5,500 nucleotides of DNA from Chloroflexota bacterium (GTDB lineage: Bacteria; Chloroflexota; Anaerolineae; Anaerolineales; Villigracilaceae): assembly GCA_016875755.1 (NCBI GenBank), contig VGOX01000179.1, positions 1 to 5,500 on the forward strand. Direction: 5' to 3'. Made by a program: the position numbers and the translations under genes. The notes under the pieces are model-generated. The model did not search any database and was not told where the DNA came from. It saw nothing but the letters and a program-made list of their open reading frames with translations. Below, piece by piece: positions 1 through 5,500 of this stretch. Every line of letters begins with the position of its first letter. Position 1 is the stretch's first letter.

Positions 1-71
1 GCTGTGCAAGGAAAGTTATTCGATTAAGAGACACCAGCAAGAGCGCGCCTTCCAGGCGCATTATCTCAAAG

Positions 72-90
72 CCGCCGCCTCTGGCGGCGG
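72..90. other. GC-rich 8-bp hairpin resembling an IS200/IS605-type element end
   Basis: CCGCCGCC (72-79) and GGCGGCGG (83-90) form a perfect 8-bp stem with a TCT loop. On the plus strand it is followed by TAGTTTACTTGAC. A subterminal imperfection-free hairpin next to TTAC/TCAA-like tetranucleotides is what I associate with the ends of IS200/IS605 or tnpB-carrying elements, which would then lie to the left of the window. No transposase or TnpB reading frame is visible here to confirm it. A second, smaller stem (45-50 with 54-59) lies just to the left. A plain terminator is the alternative, although neither strand shows a strong T-run. Confidence 0.35.
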
Positions 91-138
91 TAGTTTACTT
101 GACTTTCGCTTGAGTGGATTGGTAATGATAATTATTCA

Positions 139-144
139 ATTATA
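139..144 (-). promoter_or_regulatory. Candidate -10 box (TATAAT) directed toward the left edge
   Basis: The minus strand reads TATAAT at 144-139, pointing to sequence beyond the left edge. No acceptable -35 box stands 17 bp upstream, and the surroundings are AT-rich, so chance is a real alternative. Confidence 0.18.
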
Positions 145-152
145 CCCAGTGC

Positions 153-197
153 GGTGACAAAATGAGCTTTTTAGTAAGGGAAGCGTAATTTGTCACC
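153..197 (-). terminator. Spaced 9-bp inverted repeat just downstream of polA, candidate terminator or RNA structure
   Basis: GGTGACAAA (153-161) and TTTGTCACC (189-197) are exact reverse complements separated by 27 bases. Inside them GCTT and AAGC can pair again, so the minus-strand transcript could fold a two-tier stem starting 8 nt after the polA stop codon. No T-run follows on the minus strand, so it is not a standard intrinsic terminator. It may instead be a transcript-end stabilising structure or a protein site. Confidence 0.3.
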
Positions 198-204
198 TTC
201 GGCA

Positions 205-3003
205 TTAAAGGACCTTCATCTCGCCCCAATTCACGCCCGCTCTTGCTTCTGTTTCGAGGGGTATGCTCATCGGGTAGGCATTTGCCATCGTTTCCTGAAC
301 GACCTGTGCGGTCTTGTGCATTTCCTTTTCAGGGCATTCAAGCACCAGTTCGTCATGTACTTGCAATAGCATCTTTGCTTGCAGTCCAGCCGCTTTGAGC
401 GCATCTGGGATTTTCAGCATGGCGATCTTCATGATGTCAGCCGCAGTGCCTTGAATCGGTGCGTTGATAGCTTCCCGTTCTTCGCGGTTCTTCATCTGGA
501 CATTGGACTTGCCCTGCAATGCTGGGAAGTAGCGCCTGCGCCCAAGCAGGGTTTCCACGTAGCCGATCTCGGCTGCCTGCCTACGGATGCCATCCAGATA
601 TTTTTTTACGCCAGGGAATTTCCTGAAATATGCTTTGACAAAATCTTCAGCCTCGGCAAGCGTCAACTCGGTGGAGCGGGTGAGTCCGAATGCCGACATG
701 CCGTAGATCAGCCCGAAGTTGATGGCTTTGGCATGGCGGCGCATATCCTTGGTGACTTGATTCAGCTCAATGTCATAGATCGCTGCAGCTGTTGTAGCGT
801 GGATGTCCTCGCCTGCACGGAAGGCGGCGAGCATGGCTTTGTCTTCTGCCATGTGCGCCACGATGCGCAGTTCGATTTGTGAATAATCCACCGAAAGCAG
901 CACATTGCCTTTATCGGCAATGAATCCGTTGCGCACTTTGCGTCCCGTTTCGGTGCGGATGGGGATGTTCTGCAAGTTCGGGTTATTGGATGAGAGTCGC
1001 CCCGTCACTGCGCCGATCTGGCTGTAGGAAGTATGCACACGTCCCGTGGTCTGGTTGATGGCGGCGGGCAGTGCATCCACATAGGTAAATTTTAGTTTGG
1101 AAAGCTCACGGTGTTCGAGAATGAAATCCAACACGGGATGCTTTCCGCGCAAGGCTTCGAGCACGTCTGCTGAGGTGGAGTAAAAACCCGTCGCTGTTTT
1201 GCGGCCTTTGTCGGGTGGTTCGAGGCGCAGATGATTGAAGAGAATATCCGATAGCTGCTGCGGAGAGTTGATATTGAACGTCTTGCCGACATGCCCGAAA
1301 ATTTCCTTCTCGATCTCTGCAAGACGTTCCGCAAGTTCCTTGGACATTTGCCCGAAGAACTCTGTATCCACCAATGCGCCTATCATTTCCATGTCTGCGA
1401 GCACCGCGCTGAGCGGCATGTCGATTTCATCAAGGATCTTCGCGCCGTTGACGCGTTCCAATTCCACTTGCTCGATGGGCATCAGACGCAGAGTGGTTTC
1501 AGCATCAGCGGCGGCGTAGGTCGCAACGGATTCGATCGCCACATCTGCCATGCTGATCTGTTTCTTGCCTTTGCCGATCAACTCTTCGATGTGGGTCATC
1601 TCTTCGCCCAGTTTTATAGCAGCGAGATTTTTCAACCCCAAGTTTCGTGAAGCAGGGTCTACGATGAATTCTGCCAGCATCGTGTCAAATGTGAGCGGGT
1701 GGATCGTTAGCCCATGCCGTGCGAGCATGATGTAATCGTATTTTGCATTATGCGCCACCTTGCCGATTTTCGGATTTGTCATGGATGGTGTCAGCGCATC
1801 GATTACGGTTTCAAGCGGCAGATTATTCCCCCCTGCATGCCCAATTGGGATGTAATATCCCTGACCTTCTTTGACTGCCAGTGAGATGCCGACAAGATCC
1901 GCCACCATTTCTTCGGTGTCAGTGGTTTCTGTATCGAAAGAGATGACCTTCGCTTTTACTAGTTCGCTGGCGAGGTCTTTCAGCTTTGCATCCGAATCGA
2001 CAATGATCACTTCAATATTTGCAGGCTTGATCTCCGTCACCACCTGCGGCTCGTTGACGAACATGGTCATTTGTCCGCTTTTGGTTTTTGCCGTCCTTGG
2101 CGCGGACTCTGTGACGGGTGACAAGGCGCTTCCACTGATCACAGGGACTTTGCTCAACAGTGTACGGAATTCCATTTCCTTGAAAAAGTTCTCCAGCTTT
2201 GTGCCGTCGAATGGGGTTACTTTGGCGTGTTCAAGATCGAACTTAATTTTCAAGTTGACCTCGATCCGCGCCAGATCACGGCTCATGTAGGCGGTCTCTT
2301 TGCTTGCTTCAAATTTTCCCTGCCAGCGTTTTTCAACCTGATCTAAATTAGCATAGATATTATCCAGTGTCTCAAATTTTTCCAGCAGGGAGATGGCGGT
2401 CTTTTCGCCCACGCCCTTAACCCCAGGAATATTATCGGACGTATCGCCGACGATGGCTTTGTAATCCACAACCTGATTTGGGCGCACACCGAGTTTTTTG
2501 ATCACATCCGCATCGGTGATATAGGTCTGGTCGTCACCTGCAAGATAAACGGCTGTCCGTTCGTTGACGAGTTGCAGCAGGTCGCGGTCACCTGTGATGA
2601 TCTTTACACCAAGTCCCTGTTCTACCGCAATGCGTGCCACAGTCCCCAGCACATCATCGGCTTCAAAACCATCCATTTCGAGGCGCGGAATGTTGAATGC
2701 ATCCACCATCTCGCGGATGCGTTCAAGCTGCACGCGCAGGTCATCGGGCATTTTTTCACGAGTGGCTTTGTACTCGGGGAATATCTCGTCGCGAAAGGTC
2801 TTGCCTACATCGAATGCAACTGCTAAATATTCGGGCTTTTCCTGTTCAAGCACCCGCACGAGTTCGCGGGCAAATCCGTACACACCAGCGGTTGGCTCGC
2901 CTTTGGAGGTTTGCCAGCGCTGCGAACTTCCGCCCGCGGTGAGGGCAAAATACATGCGATAGGCAAGGGCGTGTCCGTCAATTAAGTAAAGGGTAGGGGG
3001 CAT
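205..3003 (-). CDS. polA: DNA polymerase I, complete, with 5'-3' and 3'-5' exonuclease domains
   Basis: Family A DNA polymerase that removes RNA primers, fills gaps and does repair synthesis in the cytoplasm. The 932-residue length matches full three-domain enzymes such as the E. coli one (928). Residues 1-290 are the 5'-3' flap exonuclease: LIDGHALAYR near 7-16, the acidic FEADD at 113-117, TGDRD at 137-141, and GDTSDNIPGVKGVGEKTA at 186-203 for the helix-hairpin-helix region. Residues about 330-510 are the 3'-5' proofreading domain with all metal ligands visible: D357 and E359 (FDTET), N419-D423 (NAKYD) and Y496-D500 (YAAAD). The polymerase domain has motif A DYSQIELR with D706, motif B RRHAKAINFGLIYG with R755, K759, F763 and Y767, and motif C QVHDELV with H883, D884 and E885. 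F763 matches the O-helix Phe of E. coli Pol I. The ATG at 3003 begins directly with the conserved N-terminal strand; only a weak GGAT lies 7 nt upstream. A 20-bp hairpin separates it from the gene upstream. No truncation or lost motif is seen. Confidence 0.98.
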   Translation of the reverse strand: MPPTLYLIDGHALAYRMYFALTAGGSSQRWQTSKGEPTAGVYGFARELVRVLEQEKPEYLAVAFDVGKTFRDEIFPEYKATREKMPDDLRVQLERIREMVDAFNIPRLEMDGFEADDVLGTVARIAVEQGLGVKIITGDRDLLQLVNERTAVYLAGDDQTYITDADVIKKLGVRPNQVVDYKAIVGDTSDNIPGVKGVGEKTAISLLEKFETLDNIYANLDQVEKRWQGKFEASKETAYMSRDLARIEVNLKIKFDLEHAKVTPFDGTKLENFFKEMEFRTLLSKVPVISGSALSPVTESAPRTAKTKSGQMTMFVNEPQVVTEIKPANIEVIIVDSDAKLKDLASELVKAKVISFDTETTDTEEMVADLVGISLAVKEGQGYYIPIGHAGGNNLPLETVIDALTPSMTNPKIGKVAHNAKYDYIMLARHGLTIHPLTFDTMLAEFIVDPASRNLGLKNLAAIKLGEEMTHIEELIGKGKKQISMADVAIESVATYAAADAETTLRLMPIEQVELERVNGAKILDEIDMPLSAVLADMEMIGALVDTEFFGQMSKELAERLAEIEKEIFGHVGKTFNINSPQQLSDILFNHLRLEPPDKGRKTATGFYSTSADVLEALRGKHPVLDFILEHRELSKLKFTYVDALPAAINQTTGRVHTSYSQIGAVTGRLSSNNPNLQNIPIRTETGRKVRNGFIADKGNVLLSVDYSQIELRIVAHMAEDKAMLAAFRAGEDIHATTAAAIYDIELNQVTKDMRRHAKAINFGLIYGMSAFGLTRSTELTLAEAEDFVKAYFRKFPGVKKYLDGIRRQAAEIGYVETLLGRRRYFPALQGKSNVQMKNREEREAINAPIQGTAADIMKIAMLKIPDALKAAGLQAKMLLQVHDELVLECPEKEMHKTAQVVQETMANAYPMSIPLETEARAGVNWGEMKVL

Positions 3004-3034
3004 GAGATTTATCCAGACTGTTTGCAGTAGATAT

Positions 3035-3081
3035 AAGACAAAAGAACGCAGAGTTGATTATACTCTGCGTTCTTTTGTCTT
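3035..3081 (-). terminator. Perfect 20-bp inverted repeat with 7-nt loop between the fusion gene and polA (probable terminator)
   Basis: Bases 3035-3054 and 3062-3081 are exact reverse complements around a 7-base loop. The stem lies 16 bp beyond the stop of the fusion gene and 31 bp before the polA ATG. Reading with the genes (minus), an A-run precedes the stem and a modest TTATAT tail follows, so it is a plausible intrinsic terminator for the upstream gene. Reading the plus strand, the stem is followed by six T (3080-3085), a better terminator tail, although no plus-strand gene is seen to its left. A bidirectional terminator is possible. A 20-bp perfect match is longer than most terminators, so a repeat element is the alternative. 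Confidence 0.65.
3057..3062 (-). promoter_or_regulatory. Candidate -10 box (TATAAT) for polA inside the hairpin loop
   Basis: The minus strand reads TATAAT exactly at 3062-3057, about 54 bp upstream of the polA ATG. No good -35 hexamer is found at 16-18 bp spacing; that region is A-rich (AAAAAAGAC). If used, transcription would begin near 3050, within the 3' arm of the hairpin, so the polA transcript would not carry the full stem. The match could be chance in AT-rich DNA. Confidence 0.3.
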
Positions 3082-3097
3082 TTTTGAAATTCGGTTC

Positions 3098-4684
3098 TTA
3101 TGAATTTTCAAGCCCTTGTCGTTGGCGGGTCTGGCGGATGTAATCGCGCACCAGTTGCGGCGGGTGTGGTTGTGTTCCGCCCATGATCAGGTACCCCGGT
3201 GCCCAAAAATCACCTGATGGGTTTTCCTTCTTGAAGCGCGGGAAATCGGAGAAGATCTTCTCTGAAGTTTGCTGGCGCATGATGCGCATCAGGTAACCGG
3301 GCGAGGTGCTTGGCTGTACATTCACCACCCACTGCAAATATTCCGGGCGCACTGCCAAAAATTCCAAACGCCAACCGAAAGCGATGCAAATGTTCGGCAG
3401 CCATTCACTAAGCTGCTCTGAAAGATCGCCTGTGATGTAGTGTGAGGAGAAACGCGGCACAAGCAGACAGGCGTACGTCAGGTGATATAGCCCGGCAGTG
3501 ATCGGCTCCACCACCAATTTTTTGGCTGCCTCTGTGGAGGGACTTTCACGGGTAGCGTCCATTTCACCTGATTGGGGCGCTACTGGAGTTTGCGGCCTTA
3601 CTGCGGGACGCGACGGCGCAGTCACTTCCACTTCATCAAATACAGTGCGAGATTGTGCGGTTCGTTCCAGACTTTGAATCTGATCTTTCACTGCGGGCTG
3701 TTCCCTGCGCATGGCAGGTGACGACTCACGATTAAAGACCGAAGCGTTGGAAAGCGGTTCAGAAACGCGCGTCTGGTTGGGGTCGAATGCTTCCTGTCTG
3801 CGCGGCATATTGAAATCACGCGTCAAGACGGACTCAGGGTTGGGGGAAGGAATATCGGTAAGAATGTTTTGGATGGGCGGCATTTCCGGGGAAGCAAGTT
3901 CATCTTCTTGCAGGGGGGCTTCCTGCCCGGGGCGGTTGCCATCGAAGTCGCTCAGCAGTTGGGTTGCCTGTGCGCGGATCGTGCTAAAGGGAGTTTCTGC
4001 GTCGAAAACAAGTGCCAGCACAGCGTCGGAGGTGAGGCGCGTGGCGTAGAGCATATGCTCCGCTTTGGTGCTTTCCAGTGGAATGAAGCGCAGGAGGTCG
4101 GAGCCTTTTTGTCCATCCCAATTGCGGGTGACGGTTTGTGCCACTTCCTTGGCGGCATCCTGCGAGAGCCCGCCTGCATACGCCCACAAATAACTGCGCC
4201 TTGTGATCAACGCGGCTTGCGCGGAGAATTCAAGGGTCAGGCGGGTGAGGTGCTGTTCGGCTTTGGTCACATCACTGAGCCACGGCATGGTGGCACTGGC
4301 GATGGTGGCGGGCACCGCGGGTTTTGGGGGTTGCTGAGGTTGACTGAGTGCGTTCATAAATTCCGAAATCCGAAACGGCTTGCGGACAAGTATCCATGGG
4401 CGTAATGCGTCGAATAATGGCGGGTCTCCCTGTTCATCGCAAAGGAGGACAAGGTTGATGCCTGGCTGGACGGTTCGGAGCGCAATGCCGATCTCATGTA
4501 CCCAATCTTCACCAAGGGCAATATCGAGCAGCGCGAGCGGAATTCCGATCTCGTCTGCACGCACAACAGCAGAAGCCTTGTTGTTGACCACATGGACACG
4601 ATAGAATTTCGTGTCTTCAAGCTTGCTATGAATGGCCTCGCCAAGGCTGGCGGAGGGGGTTACGATGAGTATGTCCGCGGGCAT
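3098..4684 (-). CDS. Receiver-like / Roadblock-like / inactivated IS200-type (Y1) transposase-like fusion protein
   Basis: A 528-residue soluble multidomain protein with no visible signal peptide or membrane segment. Residues 1-115 have a response-regulator receiver pattern: hydrophobic ILIV at 5-8, phospho-acceptor-like D54 in LALLDIALG, and K102 in RKPF. The acidic pair normally just after the first strand is replaced (IVTPSA). Residues about 135-247 form an alpha/beta unit (LEFSAQAALITRR, WAYAGGL, LLRFIPLES, HMLYATRL, LALVFDAETPF) compatible with Roadblock/LC7, or less likely GAF; this is pattern recognition only. Residues about 248-394 are Pro/Glu/Ser/Gln-rich and probably disordered. Residues about 397-525 follow the IS200/IS605 TnpA (Y1) pattern: YHLTYACLLVPRF, a strand-turn at LEFLAVRPEYLQWVV, a helix LMRIMRQQTSEKIFSDFP, GDFWAPGYLIMGG, and VRDYIRQ holding the position of the catalytic tyrosine (Y515). 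The HUH of real transposases reads Y-L-Q (449-451), so nuclease activity is unlikely. I infer a domesticated DNA- or protein-binding regulator or scaffold. The ATG at 4684 fits the first receiver strand; no clear Shine-Dalgarno sequence is seen. Confidence 0.9.
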   Translation of the reverse strand: MPADILIVTPSASLGEAIHSKLEDTKFYRVHVVNNKASAVVRADEIGIPLALLDIALGEDWVHEIGIALRTVQPGINLVLLCDEQGDPPLFDALRPWILVRKPFRISEFMNALSQPQQPPKPAVPATIASATMPWLSDVTKAEQHLTRLTLEFSAQAALITRRSYLWAYAGGLSQDAAKEVAQTVTRNWDGQKGSDLLRFIPLESTKAEHMLYATRLTSDAVLALVFDAETPFSTIRAQATQLLSDFDGNRPGQEAPLQEDELASPEMPPIQNILTDIPSPNPESVLTRDFNMPRRQEAFDPNQTRVSEPLSNASVFNRESSPAMRREQPAVKDQIQSLERTAQSRTVFDEVEVTAPSRPAVRPQTPVAPQSGEMDATRESPSTEAAKKLVVEPITAGLYHLTYACLLVPRFSSHYITGDLSEQLSEWLPNICIAFGWRLEFLAVRPEYLQWVVNVQPSTSPGYLMRIMRQQTSEKIFSDFPRFKKENPSGDFWAPGYLIMGGTQPHPPQLVRDYIRQTRQRQGLENS

Positions 4685-4691
4685 CTACTAA

Positions 4692-4710
4692 AAGTGTATC
4701 ACTTAGTATA
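4692..4710 (-). promoter_or_regulatory. Candidate -10 box with adjacent AAGTG-TAT-CACTT palindrome upstream of the fusion gene
   Basis: On the minus strand a TATACT hexamer lies at 4710-4705, and immediately downstream is the small palindrome AAGTG/CACTT with a 3-base spacer (4692-4704), ending 7 bp before the ATG at 4684. A start site about 7 nt below the hexamer would fall within the palindrome, giving a very short leader. A palindrome over the start site could be an operator, but no -35 box is evident and the arms are only 5 bp, so support is weak. Confidence 0.25.
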
Positions 4711-4778
4711 GGGGTAAGCAAGGAAACCACGGAACTATTTTGGGCGCTTTTTCAAACAAATTTGCAAGAAACACTATT

Positions 4779-5336
4779 TTAGGCATTGTAATCGGCTTGC
4801 AGGTCTTTGATTCCGAGCAGCGCCATCAAAATTTCTGGCGGAATCTCGGCTTCGGGTAAGTCGGTTTTATAGAGTTGTTCATTCTCTGCGCGTTCACGCA
4901 GGCTTTTCCATAGCAGGTTGCGTTCTTCACCTTCCACCACCAAATCGTTGAGTGTTTTTGCATTGAACAAATATTCGCCCGTAGAGTATAGAAAGGTGAA
5001 CCGTTTCCACTTGTCTGTTTTGATTGGCTCTTTTACTTTCTCCAAACCGCCAAGTTGGATCTTGTAATATTCCTCTTTGGCACGGGGATGATCCGCCTCA
5101 TCTTTGAGAAGTTCACCTCTGGTGGTTAATTCGTGCCCTCTGACCTGTGCAATGTATTCGACTTGACCGCTTCGCTCGCCGAAGGAGGCTGGTTGGTAGA
5201 ATGCGAGATAATCCACAGCGACGACTTTGGGCGCTGTGCGCAGCGGAATTCGGTACCAACCCAACAGCCGCGCAATTTCCATGTCTCGCGGAGTGGGGAT
5301 GAGGCACACAAGGACGAGGGAGGACGGGGAGAGCAT
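4779..5336 (-). CDS. Conserved-looking hypothetical protein, about 185 aa, unknown function (possible PUA/EVE-like fold)
   Basis: I do not recognise a named family. The 185-residue product is soluble and strongly charged, with no signal peptide or transmembrane segment. Its N-terminal half has a compact, gene-like pattern: LVLVCLIPTPRDMEIARLLGWYRIPLRTAPK, then DYLAFYQPASFGE, then VEYIAQVRGHELTTR. The aromatic GWYRIP strand followed by DYLAFYQ is vaguely reminiscent of PUA/ASCH/EVE-type beta-barrels, but that is a guess. The middle has YYKIQLG and a Lys/Trp-rich KWKRFTFLYSTGEYLF. The C-terminal half is helical, with LLWKSLRERAENEQLY. An upstream GTG at 5363 in the same frame would add nine residues (194 aa), but it lies inside a perfect palindrome and the extra residues look non-conserved in character, so the ATG at 5336 is preferred. 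A TACAAT box on the minus strand (5353-5348) lies only about 12 nt before this ATG, which would allow a short or leaderless transcript. The next gene on the same strand starts 94 bp downstream with no terminator visible between them, so co-transcription is possible. Confidence 0.85.
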   Translation of the reverse strand: MLSPSSLVLVCLIPTPRDMEIARLLGWYRIPLRTAPKVVAVDYLAFYQPASFGERSGQVEYIAQVRGHELTTRGELLKDEADHPRAKEEYYKIQLGGLEKVKEPIKTDKWKRFTFLYSTGEYLFNAKTLNDLVVEGEERNLLWKSLRERAENEQLYKTDLPEAEIPPEILMALLGIKDLQADYNA

Positions 5337-5355
5337 AGTGTATTTACATTGTAGT

Positions 5356-5380
5356 AGGGACACGGCATCGCCGTGTCCCT
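5356..5380. repeat. REP-like perfect palindrome (11-bp arms, 3-base loop)
   Basis: AGGGACACGGC (5356-5366), ATC, GCCGTGTCCCT (5370-5380) is an exact inverted repeat. Its composition and size resemble the short dispersed palindromes (REP-like) found between genes in Chloroflexota and cyanobacteria; this comparison is from memory. It sits 19 bp upstream of the preferred start of the hypothetical gene, covers that gene's alternative GTG start, and stands 7 bp before the apparent group II intron. Confidence 0.6.
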
Positions 5381-5387
5381 GTGCGTT

Positions 5388-5500
5388 GTGCGCCCAGCAT
5401 GGGCGTTGTCGCGAGGCAGGGTCTGGAGGAAGCCGGAAGCAAAACTGCGGTTTGAGGAATACGAAGCACGTAAGAGGCTATCCAAGTCGGGCGAGTTGGC
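5388..5500 (+). mobile_element. 5' portion of a group II intron (RNA domain I region), running off the right edge
   Basis: The plus strand shows the group II 5' consensus GUGCG at 5388, continuing as GTGCGCCCAGCATGGGCG, whose CGCCCA/TGGGCG arms (5391-5396 and 5400-5405) pair around a 3-base loop. A small stem with a GCGA (GNRA) tetraloop follows at 5407-5418. Then GGAGGAAGCCGGAAGC at 5425-5440 and GGTTTGAGGAATACGAAGC at 5449-5467 match, from memory, the domain I block of bacterial group II introns that carry an LtrA-type reverse transcriptase/maturase. That ORF would lie beyond the window on the plus strand. The distance between the 5' stem and the GGAAGC block seems shorter than in the introns I recall, so this may be an internally deleted copy. 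It lies just after a perfect palindrome, as expected for introns that home next to stem-loops. It also places the intron upstream of, and opposite to, the minus-strand gene. Confidence 0.7.

Noticed and set aside
1..61. Minus-strand frame starting ATG at 61-59 and open to the left edge (begins MRLEGALLLVSLNR)
   Set aside because: Only 20 codons are visible, it starts within hairpin DNA and has no recognisable motif. It may be a gene start but cannot be supported here.
2..157. Plus-strand frame open from the left edge to a TGA at 155-157
   Set aside because: It translates straight through the GC-rich hairpin into a low-complexity Ala/Gly stretch and AT-rich DNA; no TnpB-like residues are visible.
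379..882. A 167-codon open frame on the plus strand, antisense to the 3' half of polA
   Set aside because: It lies fully over polymerase motifs A and B of polA. The product is rich in Cys/His/Phe without any family pattern.
1871..2290. A 139-codon plus-strand frame with a Ser/Thr-rich product, antisense to polA
   Set aside because: It overlaps the linker and proofreading domain of polA; low complexity and no start context indicate an antisense shadow.
3869..4405. A 178-codon open frame on the plus strand, antisense to the fusion gene
   Set aside because: The opposite strand encodes recognisable domains. The plus frame's product is Gly/Cys/His-rich with no motif, typical of a shadow of a GC-biased coding strand.
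4734..4780. Direct repeat ACTATTTT at 4734-4741 and 4773-4780
   Set aside because: Eight bases in AT-rich DNA 39 bp apart are expected by chance, and one copy overlaps the stop codon of the hypothetical gene.
5337..5363. GTG start at 5363 extending the hypothetical protein to 194 aa
   Set aside because: The GTG falls inside the perfect palindrome and the added residues come mostly from repeat DNA, so the ATG at 5336 is the better start.

Overview
This window looks like chromosomal DNA of moderate GC content from a bacterium, most plausibly a Chloroflexota (Anaerolineae-like) lineage. That assignment is an inference. It rests on the character of the full-length PolA, on a receiver/IS200-transposase-like fusion of a kind I associate with that group, and on a third gene of an unrecognised family. 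No rRNA or other phylogenetic marker is present. All three supported protein genes lie on the minus strand and read in the same direction, from the right edge toward the left.

Layout, left to right. Bases 1-204 hold no convincing gene. They contain a very GC-rich hairpin (72-90) with flanks resembling an IS200/IS605-type element end, a TATAAT box on the minus strand, and a spaced inverted repeat just downstream of polA. Bases 205-3003 are polA, a complete three-domain DNA polymerase I with every recognisable catalytic motif intact. Bases 3004-3097 carry a perfect 20-bp inverted repeat, a likely terminator, with a consensus TATAAT in its loop. Bases 3098-4684 encode the most interesting protein: an N-terminal receiver-like domain, a middle domain compatible with Roadblock/LC7, a long low-complexity linker, and a C-terminal domain that aligns by pattern with the IS200/IS605 (Y1) transposase fold but has lost its HUH metal-binding motif. 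Bases 4779-5336 encode a small conserved-looking soluble protein of unknown function. From about 5356 to the right edge there is a perfect REP-like palindrome. Seven bases after it begins what reads as the 5' end of a group II intron on the plus strand, running off the window.

How it fits together: polA is housekeeping (Okazaki fragment maturation and repair synthesis). The receiver/Y1 fusion appears to be a domesticated, nuclease-dead transposase domain recruited into a regulatory or scaffold protein. Its HUH site reads E-Y-L-Q and its receiver lacks the usual acidic pair. Traces of mobile DNA sit at both edges: an IS-end-like hairpin on the left, and a REP-like palindrome plus group II intron on the right. 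No functional link between polA and the two upstream genes can be shown from the sequence beyond shared direction. The hairpin between the fusion gene and polA suggests separate transcription units.
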